Assembly (NCBI RefSeq): GCF_019430945.1
Contig: NZ_JAHYCB010000008.1
Span: 186,001 to 250,000 of the forward strand
Reading direction: 5' to 3'
Origin: Neorhizobium populisoli
GTDB taxonomy: Bacteria > Pseudomonadota > Alphaproteobacteria > Rhizobiales > Rhizobiaceae
DNA: 64,000 bases
Made by a program: the position numbers and the translations under genes
In this document: piece after piece, positions 7,874-15,342 of the stretch
How positions within the stretch are numbered: the stretch's first letter is position 1
How the letters are laid out: every line of letters starts with the position of its first letter
The notes under the pieces: model-generated
Databases searched by the model: none
Seen by the model: only the letters and a program-made list of their open reading frames with translations
Told to the model about the DNA's origin: nothing

Positions 7874-9016
7874 CTACGTTAGCCAATTGATACTATTGAA
7901 TTGTTGATAGAGTCGGGCCGTGTATTTTTCGTCGACGTGATGAGCGAATGCTAGTAGACCGGCAACATGCTTTCGCATGCCTACGATCGAGTCAAAACCT
8001 CGGTTTGCCATGTGAAGCTTGACGCCGATCTTGTCGCTGGTGAGGGCGTAAAGATGCGTCTCGAGGTTATTGCGGAATTTTCTGGACAGCTTCGTATGCT
8101 CGGTATCGACTACGATTCCGAGGACCAGCTTTCGAGCTCCAGGCGGGACGACTTTCGACTTCAGTTTATTGCTGGCAAAACCTTGCCTCGCGAGGGCCTG
8201 TGTGGCGACCGCCATTATTTCAGCAGCCTTCCCTCGTGAGCTTTTCCCATGCACCGAGAAGGTGAGGTCATCCGCGTACCGTGTGTATGTCCAGCCGCGG
8301 CTTGAGGCCAAAGCTGTAAGTTCTTCATCAAGGTGGCGGGCGACCAGGTTCGCAAGCATAGGGCTTGATGGCGCTCCCTGCGGCAAGTGGCCGGGGATGT
8401 ATTTTTCATGTGGTAGGCGCCCATCGTTTCCTGCTCGACCATTGGGAGTTAGCCGTAAAGTTCGCGTGCAGATCCGGGCGAGCTGGAAGGACAGTAGCGC
8501 CGTATAACCAAGCGAGCGGAAAACGTAATAGACGTGTCGTTCCCCAATAGTTTCGAAAAAATTGACAATATCGAGTTTCACAAGCCAGCTGCATCCCAAA
8601 TGTTTATTTGCAGCTTCTACCAAATCACTTTCTGGAGCGAATGCATGGCTCGCTTCATGTGGGTCGATAATGTTCAAAATGTTTTGCGCAATCCACCGCT
8701 GAACCCTTTTCAGAGCAGGGGAAGGCACGCAAATGGTTCTATATCTTCTGGTAGGGGCTGTGGTTCCCGGTGTAGCTCGCTTCTTCACCCGGAAAATTCG
8801 ATAATGGTCGTGGGTCCGTTCCACGAATGAAAGCATCGTTTCAGCGTTAACGTCGGTTAGATGTGCTAAGTGCGACATCGAAAATATAACCGGCAGGTCG
8901 CGATTTTTCTTTTTGATTCGCCTTGCTGCCGCTATCGCACGATCGATGACCTGGTCTGGTCGGCCGGCGTTCCTCGCTCCAACACGGAAATTCTGAGAGT
9001 CCCAAGGGTGCCGCAT
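7874..9016 (-). CDS. Retron-type reverse transcriptase
   Basis: 380 residues from ATG 9016; a later start would remove a poorly conserved N-terminus. Reverse transcriptase motifs in order: SMSHLAHL near residue 46, LDIVNFF at 148-154 (first catalytic aspartate), LPQGAPSSP at 211-219, and YADD at 247-250. An LVLGIVVD strand follows, where classical retrons have a VTG motif. The size and lack of maturase or endonuclease domains fit a retron rather than a group II intron. The gene follows a PRTase-winged-helix gene with a 160-base structured gap that can hold the msr-msd RNA. It would make a multicopy DNA-RNA hybrid that controls the effector. Confidence 0.85.
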   Translation of the reverse strand: MRHPWDSQNFRVGARNAGRPDQVIDRAIAAARRIKKKNRDLPVIFSMSHLAHLTDVNAETMLSFVERTHDHYRIFRVKKRATPGTTAPTRRYRTICVPSPALKRVQRWIAQNILNIIDPHEASHAFAPESDLVEAANKHLGCSWLVKLDIVNFFETIGERHVYYVFRSLGYTALLSFQLARICTRTLRLTPNGRAGNDGRLPHEKYIPGHLPQGAPSSPMLANLVARHLDEELTALASSRGWTYTRYADDLTFSVHGKSSRGKAAEIMAVATQALARQGFASNKLKSKVVPPGARKLVLGIVVDTEHTKLSRKFRNNLETHLYALTSDKIGVKLHMANRGFDSIVGMRKHVAGLLAFAHHVDEKYTARLYQQFNSINWLT

Positions 9017-9169
9017 CTACCTTCCGCCCCGGACGGGGTGATGCCTGTCGGTTCCAAACGAGCCGGTGACCGAGTGATGTCGCTTGCGACTGGGATCGAC
9101 AGGCAACAGACTACAATCATCAGCTCTTTCAACGGCGACCGGAAACCCGGCCACCCACGACGATGCGCA
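9009..9169 (-). ncRNA. Candidate retron msr-msd RNA
   Basis: The gap between effector and reverse transcriptase folds well when transcribed from the minus strand. TGCGCATC (complement of 9162-9169) can pair, with one bulge, with the complement of 9009-9017, giving a1/a2-type closing arms. Inside are a six-base-pair hairpin (9137-9152), a nine-base-pair long-range stem (9042-9050 with 9097-9105) that resembles an msd stem and contains a GTCGC-TT-GCGAC hairpin (9079-9090), and a CCCCG/CGGGG hairpin (9027-9038). The 3' arm overlaps the ATG at 9014-9016. The fold is seen in sequence; the msr-msd call is inferred from position. Confidence 0.5.
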
Positions 9170-9177
9170 TACACACA

Positions 9178-10476
9178 TCATCTTGGCCGCTCCGAAGAGC
9201 GGCGAACACTAGATGCGAGCACCCTTGGTTCTCTCAGAGACCATGGATAATACGGTTCTTGGTTAGTGGGAACCTCTTTTCCGGGCTGTTCTTTTTTTAG
9301 GGAGGACTCCAAGAATGAGTGACCTTTGTCTGTCAATCGGTAGTTCGGTGAGAGAAGGTCAAGTGAACTTGCGAGTTGAAGGGCAGCGTCGACATCTGCT
9401 GCGCTAAGGTAAGCGCGCTCCGATAGTTCGAGGCGCGAATCGCGCGAAGCTCGTCCGCGTATCGCCGATAGAACGAGAAGTAATTTAGTCTCTTCCACGC
9501 TTTGTGGCGATATCAACTCAAGACCAGCAGCCTCGACGGAGTTTTCGAGATTTTCTTCCTCCGACAGCGGGAGGAAGGCGGCCTTTGCGGATCGGGGTAC
9601 CGGCCCAGTATAAAGCGCCCGCCATCCGCCACCACTTTGATGTATAATAGCTGGGGTGTTGTTTGGAATACGGTACGTGAAAGCGATCAGGGCACTTGTC
9701 CCTGCGAATCCGCCAGCATCCGCGCCACGGCCGGTCGGAGGCCCATAGTTCTGGATCAATTCTCGCCAACGTTTGGCAGGGCCGGCTTCGAAATCTTCAA
9801 GCGTTGGCACAGTGTACTCTGCAATAACTTCCGGCCGAGTCCGGTGATTTCGCACTTTCTCAAGCCCGGGTTTTGTAGCCGCCGAGCTGACAACTGCGAA
9901 CTTGACCCAATTCAGGGACCACCAGGCACGGATTGTTGGGACCCGCCAGAATTTATCAAGCAATGTGGTAACACGAGTGCCCGATCCAATCAGGTCGGTC
10001 ACGATGGCGATGACGCTCACGTTGCGATTTCGAATAGATTTTGGGCCTGGATGATTAAGGTAACGGCGGCCGTTCCGCTCGACCATCTGTGAAATAACGA
10101 ACGCTGTCGGCCCCTCGCTGCCGACGCGCGCAGAGCCGCGGCGCGGACTAATTGCTTTGACAGATTTAGGCCCATCAGCTCGTAACCGAAGTCTGCCTTT
10201 TTTGTCCGCAGTCTTAGATGACGAGAAAATCGCACTTTCAGCAAACTCTCGTTCGGCGTAGAGCGCAATTGGCCTTCGGCGCAGCGAAAACCCACTATAT
10301 TGGCGCGCGAATAGTTGCTCAATACCTGCGCGCTGGGAATCGGCGACTTGCTCCCCGTCAAGAAGCAGCAAGGAATCCAGCAGTTCAACGGCTGCGAACT
10401 TATCCGGTCCGTCGGCAAATTGGCCTACCCAATTTTGGCCATCTGCGGTTTCAGAGAGGCGCGGGATACGTCGCAT
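9178..10476 (-). CDS. Retron effector: PRTase-like domain with C-terminal winged helix
   Basis: 432 residues from ATG 10476. Residues 153-170 form a strand followed by DLIGSGTRV, the PRPP-loop pattern of phosphoribosyltransferases (hydrophobic strand, acidic, GSGT). The C-terminal third (about 335-405) looks like a winged helix-turn-helix ending in LTDKGHSFL. A PRTase-like plus winged-helix protein next to a retron reverse transcriptase is the layout described for type III retrons. The start overlaps the stop of a 29-codon open frame (TGATG), implying translational coupling. The effector probably becomes toxic, perhaps by acting on nucleotides or PRPP, when phage disturbs the msDNA; that is inference from the retron model. 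Confidence 0.65.
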   Translation of the reverse strand: MRRIPRLSETADGQNWVGQFADGPDKFAAVELLDSLLLLDGEQVADSQRAGIEQLFARQYSGFSLRRRPIALYAEREFAESAIFSSSKTADKKGRLRLRADGPKSVKAISPRRGSARVGSEGPTAFVISQMVERNGRRYLNHPGPKSIRNRNVSVIAIVTDLIGSGTRVTTLLDKFWRVPTIRAWWSLNWVKFAVVSSAATKPGLEKVRNHRTRPEVIAEYTVPTLEDFEAGPAKRWRELIQNYGPPTGRGADAGGFAGTSALIAFTYRIPNNTPAIIHQSGGGWRALYTGPVPRSAKAAFLPLSEEENLENSVEAAGLELISPQSVEETKLLLVLSAIRGRASRDSRLELSERAYLSAADVDAALQLASSLDLLSPNYRLTDKGHSFLESSLKKEQPGKEVPTNQEPYYPWSLREPRVLASSVRRSSERPR

Positions 10477-10565
10477 CAACGCACCAGAGTCGAAACACTC
10501 TTGTGGAAGCCTCTTCCACCTGAAATGGCGCTCCCGGGGTTTTCCGAACGGATCTCAACCTGCAT
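10476..10565 (-). CDS. 29-residue leader open frame coupled to the retron effector
   Basis: ATG at 10563-10565 has a strong GGAGGT ribosome-binding site eight bases upstream, better than anything before the effector start. The frame runs 29 codons and its TGA overlaps the effector ATG as TGATG. It may be a small protein, a leader that loads ribosomes onto the effector, or the true effector N-terminus split by a frameshift. No homology recognised. Confidence 0.5.
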   Translation of the reverse strand: MQVEIRSENPGSAISGGRGFHKSVSTLVR

Positions 10566-10593
10566 ACAAAATACCTCCAGAAGCTGGTAAGCA

Positions 10594-10623
10594 TTCATAG
10601 CCTCAACCGTTTCAAGGTTGCAA
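10594..10623 (-). promoter_or_regulatory. Possible promoter of the retron operon
   Basis: On the minus strand TTGCAA (10618-10623) and TATGAA (10594-10599) are 18 bases apart and about 30 bases before the leader open frame. The match is moderate and no operator is evident. The rest of the 10,566-10,840 gap holds nothing recognised. Confidence 0.3.
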
Positions 10624-10839
10624 CGGCAGATCTAACATACGCTGTACCGCTACTTAAGTGCGAACAAAAATACGCTCGTCGCCGCGAGAGGGATTCCGGC
10701 CACTCGGCGACGTCGAGCGAACCTGGCCTCGCTAGGCATCGGGCAATCCCTTTAGCGCAACATGGGGTTCATGCGTAGAGCGCGCTTCGGCCGCAATGTC
10801 ACCTTCATCATAGGCTTCGGGGGTGAGGTTCGGAGACGG

Positions 10840-11361
10840 CTAACCCTGCGTCAGCATCCGGTCGCCTTTCTGCGCAAGGACCTTCCGGCACGCAATATCA
10901 TGTCCTGTGCAGAGGCGATGAATGCCCGTGATGGGCGCTGGGTTTATACGGCGGGCCTTGTCCTCGTGGGGCAAAAGCCGGGTTCGGCCAAGGGCGTGAT
11001 GTTTATCACCATCGAGGACGAAACCGGTCCGGCCAATATCGTTGTCTGGCCAACCCTGTTCGAAAAGCGACGACGCATCGTGCTGAGATCCTCAATGATG
11101 GCGATCAAGGGCCGGATTCAGCGGGAAGGGGAGGTCGTGCATCTGGTTGCCCAGCAGCTCTTCGACCTGTCAGAGGACTTCGTTGGGCTCGCTGATCGGG
11201 ATACAGACTTCAAGCTGCCAACCGGGCGCGGCGACGAGTTTGCCCATGGAGGCAGCGGGCCGGATTCACGCGACAGGACGAAGCCGGTCGTCCCGAGAGA
11301 CCTCTTCGTCCCCGATCTTCATATCGATACGCTGAAGGTGAAAAGCAGGAATTTTCACTGA
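10840..11361 (+). pseudogene. dnaE2: 3' remnant of error-prone DNA polymerase DnaE2
   Basis: About 170 residues match the extreme C-terminus of DnaE2 (ImuC): an LRQHPVAFLRKDL segment, the OB-fold core around QKPGSAKGVMFITIEDE, then the family's typical C-terminal end with HGGSGPDSRDR and DLHIDTLKVKSRNFH. Intact DnaE2 is over 1,000 residues, so the polymerase and PHP domains are missing. The 26 codons before the homology (from an ATG at 10762) are unrelated. This looks like a gene cut by insertion of, or recombination with, the neighbouring defence island. It is convergent with the DUF3800 gene. A functional product is unlikely. Confidence 0.85.
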
Positions 11362-11415
11362 AAAATGCTTAAAACCGAGCGTGTCGAGCGGAGCGCATAC
11401 ACCCCCAAAATCGCT

Positions 11416-12222
11416 TCACTTCTCAGGCGTGGAAACTTCGGATACAGCGGCAATAGCTTTCGGCGTTGCTTTCGGAAAAGGGTGAGCTGGAACTGGAAGC
11501 GAAGCGAGGCGCGCCTCTGTCTCCGGCGAGACATGGCAGCGCAGGCCTGAGACTGGCCCGATGCCATACCGGCCAAAGTAAGGCCTTATGAGATCGTAGC
11601 CACGCTGGTCGCCTGACTGAAAGTGACGGAAAATCCAGTAGGCGATCAAATCCGCCATCTGAATCAGGCGCGATGCCTTTGAATCCAGAAAAAGCGGGAC
11701 TTCGGCAAAGTTGCGAAGTTGGCCGCTGGCATGCCCCACGTGCTTGAACACATGAGAGAGAGTTTGGATTTTCTCCTCATAATTGCTTTTGTCGAGGATG
11801 ACCAAGCCGCGCTGGGGGTTCTTTTTCTTATAAAGCGTCTTCAGATAGCCATCAAAACACGAAGCCACCTCCTCGAAGCTGCGAGCCAGAATATCGTTCG
11901 GAGAAAAGAGCTTTTTTTCGATGACGCAGGCGTAGACCTTCAACTGCAACTGCTTGTCGGCCAGTAGCGACAAGATATCGACGACGGCTTGAACTCTGTC
12001 GTTGGGAGGCACACCTTTCCAGGTACCGTTGCCCGAGCGCATTGGGTTTCCGTGGAACTCAATTTCTCGAGGATTGCTTAAGCTAAAGCGCGCCGCTACA
12101 GGATCTATCTGGGCTTCCAGCCAATGCGTTTGGCGCTCGAATATGCTAAAGCCTGCAAGGACAAAGAAGTCGGAGCTTGGATCATGCGAGTGGCCAGACT
12201 CGTCGAGATATAGTAGATGCAA
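11416..12222 (-). CDS. DUF3800 domain protein
   Basis: 268 residues from a TTG at 12220-12222 that has AGGGGG six bases upstream; longer starts would have to read through a strong hairpin. It opens with LYLDESG, the diagnostic first motif of DUF3800, whose acidic residues suggest an RNase H-like nuclease fold. Later conserved points are VILDKSNYEEKIQ and SKASRLIQMADLIAYWI, the family's second acidic block. DUF3800 proteins occur in defence islands and as partners or fusions of type VII retrons. Here the nearest reverse transcriptase is 2.4 kb away with its own effector, so this gene is probably independent. Confidence 0.75.
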   Translation of the reverse strand: MHLLYLDESGHSHDPSSDFFVLAGFSIFERQTHWLEAQIDPVAARFSLSNPREIEFHGNPMRSGNGTWKGVPPNDRVQAVVDILSLLADKQLQLKVYACVIEKKLFSPNDILARSFEEVASCFDGYLKTLYKKKNPQRGLVILDKSNYEEKIQTLSHVFKHVGHASGQLRNFAEVPLFLDSKASRLIQMADLIAYWIFRHFQSGDQRGYDLIRPYFGRYGIGPVSGLRCHVSPETEARLASLPVPAHPFPKATPKAIAAVSEVSTPEK

Positions 12223-12243
12223 CGAATCCCCCTGAAACGAAAA

Positions 12244-12265
12244 AGCGGACCGCATGCGGTCCGCT
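12244..12265 (-). terminator. Perfect 22-bp palindrome followed by T-run in the DUF3800 leader
   Basis: The 22 bases are a perfect inverted repeat centred at 12254/12255 (GCGGACCGCA and its complement as core). On the minus strand a run of five T follows at once. It sits between the promoter at 12335-12363 and the TTG start at 12222. By form it is an intrinsic terminator, so it may attenuate DUF3800 expression or serve as an operator. Confidence 0.55.
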
Positions 12266-12334
12266 CCAATTCGGTAAGCCGAGTGAAACAATCGTTCAAC
12301 GCACCGACGGATCAGCGCTCTCGACTATGCTCAA

Positions 12335-12363
12335 TATATATCGGTTGCGTGTCGGCTTTTCAA
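12335..12363 (-). promoter_or_regulatory. Sigma-70 promoter for the DUF3800 gene
   Basis: On the minus strand TTGAAA (12358-12363) and TATATA (12335-12340) are exactly 17 bases apart. Transcription would start near 12328, giving a leader of about 105 bases that contains the palindrome at 12244-12265. Confidence 0.6.
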
Positions 12364-12866
12364 GAGGCGGCTCCGCATGGCTCACAGTGGCGAACCCACA
12401 GCGTTCGCGGCTTCACGTCGTCTGTGATCCGCCTCCAGCAGTCAAAGGCACCGACTCTGACCTGATGACCGGAGCGAAAAGAAGGTAGCGTCAGGTATCG
12501 AGGGCTTCAACAAGATCCGCATCAGCACGATCGTTGTTTGTTGGAAGGCAGGTCTACGAAAAGTTTGTATTTTCAGGTGCTTAAGGAGTTTGGCCAGCTG
12601 GTCGTGGGTTCGATTCCTTTCAAGGCGAGGCCTACTCTTTCTATAGCTGACTCGCATCGCATAAACTATCGGCCTGCTTTACAGCGAGCTGGTGGTTCGC
12701 CCTCGACACGGGATTTTGGCCTCGGTCAGAAAGCTAGGCTCAAGGCTCCGCCGAGTGGGTGGCCCCGGTTCTGCTAATAGGTGTTTCACGCTAGGAGCAG
12801 TTTTATGCTCCCCAGCCGTCACTATTCGAAGCTAAGTGTAGAAACCGCCTTTAATCGCGTGTCAAT
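12364..12866. other. Gene-free stretch at the island boundary
   Basis: About 500 bases with no frame that shows family motifs or a good ribosome-binding site. The only structure noted is a six-base-pair hairpin at 12794-12811. It separates the defence-like island from the catabolic genes and may be a scarred insertion boundary; I see no insertion sequence ends or repeats to prove it. Confidence 0.4.
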
Positions 12867-14180
12867 TTAATCCTCCAAACATGTCATCATCGTTTTCTTT
12901 AAGGCCTTCATGAAATGATCAACATGGCCGCGGGTGAAGACGAGCGGCGGGCGGACTTTCAGGACGTTGGCGTGAGGGCCGCTGGCGCTGATGAGGACCC
13001 GGCGCTCTCTCAGGCCGTTGACGATGCGTGCTGCAAGTGAGGCAGAGGGCCGTCCGGCGTCCTCGATATCGGCGCCGATGAAAAGCCCCGCGCCACGAAT
13101 GGCTGCAAGCTGCGGAAAGCGGCTGCTGAGGCTTGCAAGTTCATCGAGGAAATACTCGCCGACATCGCGGCTATGGGTGATCAGATTCTGTTCCTTGATG
13201 AAGCGGAGTACCGCCATGCCCGTTGCCGCGGCCACGGGGTTGCCGCCGAACGTGTTGAAATATCGGGCGTTCTTGCCAAAATCGGCAATCACTTCCGGCC
13301 TCGCGATGAGCCCCGCGACGGGATAGCCATTGCCCATGGGCTTGCCGATGGTAACGAGATCGGGCACCAGCCCATGCCTCTGAAAACCCCACATGCCTTC
13401 TCCCGTCCGTCCGAACCCGGGTTGTACTTCGTCGGCGACGAAGATGCCGCCCGCCTGACGTATCGCGTCGACGGCTGCCTTGAGGAAGCCGGGTTGGCCA
13501 GGAATAACGCCGTCGCTTGAAAAGATCGTATCGAGGATCAGCATGGCCGGCTTGATGCCATGTCGTTTGAGGTCGGCGATCGCCGCCTCGACGCCCTCGG
13601 CAAACGTTCCGGCCATCCCCTCAGGCGGAAGCGAGGGATCGGGAGCGGGGACCGTGCGGACATGGGCGCCGAGATCGACATTCGGCCCGAGTGAAGGCGA
13701 AAATTCCGCCACTGCGCTGGTGACGCCATGATAGGCATGGGCCGTGACGATAATGCCGCTGCCGCCGGTGTAATTGCGGGCGATCCGGACTGCGAGATCG
13801 TTGGCCTCGCTGCCGGTGCAGGTGAACATGACCTGGCTGAGTTCATCCGGGCAGGTTGAGGTCAGGGCCTCGGCAAAGGCCAAGACATTTTCGTGGAGAT
13901 AACGCGTATGCGTATTCAGCGTGGCGGCCTGTCGCGTGGCTGCTTCCAGTACGGCCAGGTTGCTGTGCCCCACCGATGGAACATTGTTATAGGTGTCGAG
14001 ATAGGCATTTCCCTCGGCGTCATAGAGCCAGACGCCTTCCCCGCGCACGAAATGCAGCGGCCGCTCGTAGAAAAGGCGGTAGGCAGGCCCCAAAACCTTC
14101 TCGCGCCGGGTTATCATCGATTGTTCGGCGGCGCTCAGCCGCTCGAAATCGCTGCTGCCGAATGCGTTGGCCATGGTCAT
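12867..14180 (-). CDS. Class III PLP aminotransferase, phospho-lyase type
   Basis: 437 residues, normal for class III aminotransferases. The cofactor features are TGSEANDLAVR near residue 120 (phosphate binding), FVADEVQPGFGRTGE near 235 (ring-nitrogen aspartate) and IGKPMGNGYPVAG near 270 with the Schiff-base lysine. The sequence resembles the AGXT2-like branch that includes ethanolamine-phosphate and 5-phosphohydroxylysine phospho-lyases. The ATG overlaps the stop of the kinase-like gene upstream (ATGA). A kinase followed by a phospho-lyase-type PLP enzyme would phosphorylate a hydroxy-amine and then eliminate phosphate and ammonia. Simple transamination is the alternative. Confidence 0.8.
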   Translation of the reverse strand: MTMANAFGSSDFERLSAAEQSMITRREKVLGPAYRLFYERPLHFVRGEGVWLYDAEGNAYLDTYNNVPSVGHSNLAVLEAATRQAATLNTHTRYLHENVLAFAEALTSTCPDELSQVMFTCTGSEANDLAVRIARNYTGGSGIIVTAHAYHGVTSAVAEFSPSLGPNVDLGAHVRTVPAPDPSLPPEGMAGTFAEGVEAAIADLKRHGIKPAMLILDTIFSSDGVIPGQPGFLKAAVDAIRQAGGIFVADEVQPGFGRTGEGMWGFQRHGLVPDLVTIGKPMGNGYPVAGLIARPEVIADFGKNARYFNTFGGNPVAAATGMAVLRFIKEQNLITHSRDVGEYFLDELASLSSRFPQLAAIRGAGLFIGADIEDAGRPSASLAARIVNGLRERRVLISASGPHANVLKVRPPLVFTRGHVDHFMKALKKTMMTCLED

Positions 14181-15232
14181 GCGAAGTCTCCAAGGTTCTG
14201 CCGGAAGAACGCGGCGATTTCTCCGTCGCTATGATTTGCAAGACGGGTAAGCCCGGCAAGTGCGAGCGGATGGTTGCGAAGGATGTAGTCGCGATTTTCT
14301 GGATAGAGGCCGGCACGCCATTCCGGAATGATCACCGTCATCGCCAGCCGTGTCCTGAGCAGACAGGGTAGGGCGTCGATTTCGTTCCGTAAAAGCGGGC
14401 GCACCGCATGATAGGCGTGCAGCATCGCGCTCATCATTTCCATCCCTCGGTCGTTGCCCGCCTGATAGGACAGCGCGACCGCCAGATCGTTGATGAGTGG
14501 CGCCTCGACGAGATCGCCGAAATCGATCACGCCGCTGATAGCCGAAGGGTCGTTCGCCGCGACAAGGATATTATGCGGATTGAAATCGTTGTGAATGACC
14601 TGACGGCGTAACTCGCCCATACCGTATGATGTCAGCTGGTCGAAACCGTCCAGCGCGGCCAGAACAAGATCTCTATGACCGGGGTCCACGCAGATTGCCT
14701 GCGGTCGAAGGGCGCCGGCATTGTAGATATCCCAAAGCAGGCCTTGAGACGGCACGCCGGCTTTGAAGTCAGCCAGGCCTTGACCGAGAACGGCTAGGCC
14801 AGCACCCAGGGCCTGCATCTGTGATCGTGAGCGCGCAACCTTGTGGAGCTGCACGCCATCCAGAAAGGTGAGCATCCTGACCAAGCGCTGCTGGCCTGCG
14901 AAACCCAGTCCGATGAGAAAACGGCCGTCGGATTCCGGAATCGCCTTCGGCAGGGGAAGCGGAAGCCGCTTCTCTTCAAGGTGACGGAGCGCATCTGTCT
15001 GGAATTGTAAAACGTCTTCACGCTCGGCGGAGTTGGCGATCTTTAGCACGGCCCGCCGGCCATCGGACGTCTCCACCAGAAAAGTTTCGTCTCGCTCGCT
15101 CGATAGAACCGTGGCACGCCCGGCGAAGCCGAAATGATCCGCCGCGATGGTCTCCACGCGTTCAAGCGGCGTTCGCTCAAGTTTGGCTGTGAGCATGTTG
15201 TTTGACGCAGACTTGGCGGGTGCTTGGGACAT
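14177..15232 (-). CDS. APH-family small-molecule kinase (hydroxylysine/homoserine kinase-like)
   Basis: 351 residues from ATG 15232, which follows AGGTAAT; a longer frame to 15343 would run through the divergent regulator's leader. The protein-kinase-like catalytic loop is VIHNDFNPHNILV (HxDxxxxN) and the metal loop is GVIDFGD; an N-terminal ATP-binding lobe has VLKIANSAE. The APH superfamily phosphorylates hydroxyls on aminoglycosides, choline, homoserine or hydroxylysine. The overlap with a phospho-lyase-type aminotransferase recalls the hydroxylysine kinase/phospho-lyase pair and makes a hydroxy-amino acid or amino alcohol substrate likely. It is divergent from a ROK repressor, its probable regulator. 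Confidence 0.75.
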   Translation of the reverse strand: MSQAPAKSASNNMLTAKLERTPLERVETIAADHFGFAGRATVLSSERDETFLVETSDGRRAVLKIANSAEREDVLQFQTDALRHLEEKRLPLPLPKAIPESDGRFLIGLGFAGQQRLVRMLTFLDGVQLHKVARSRSQMQALGAGLAVLGQGLADFKAGVPSQGLLWDIYNAGALRPQAICVDPGHRDLVLAALDGFDQLTSYGMGELRRQVIHNDFNPHNILVAANDPSAISGVIDFGDLVEAPLINDLAVALSYQAGNDRGMEMMSAMLHAYHAVRPLLRNEIDALPCLLRTRLAMTVIIPEWRAGLYPENRDYILRNHPLALAGLTRLANHSDGEIAAFFRQNLGDFA

Positions 15233-15342
15233 AATGATTACCTTTATTGACACCGCAGGGCGGACGATGTTTGAAATTCCCTGCCACGCGAACTGAACCG
15301 TGCGTCGCGAGCAACCGGCGAAGGCCGGATGAAAGAGAAGCA

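Noticed and set aside
10762..11361. Intact 199-codon gene
   Set aside because: Only the part after about 10,840 matches DnaE2 and it is the extreme C-terminus; treated as a pseudogene.
7874..12222. A type VII retron using the DUF3800 gene as effector
   Set aside because: The DUF3800 gene has its own promoter, is separated by the dnaE2 remnant on the other strand, and the reverse transcriptase already has a PRTase-like partner.
12604..12617. tRNA T-arm-like string (GGTTCGATTCC context) in the island boundary gap
   Set aside because: The flanking stem bases do not pair and no acceptor or anticodon arm can be drawn, so it is neither a tRNA nor a clear att-site remnant.
12794..12811. Six-base-pair hairpin as terminator for the aminotransferase gene
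   Set aside because: On the minus strand it lies about 55 bases past the stop but no T-run follows; too weak to call.
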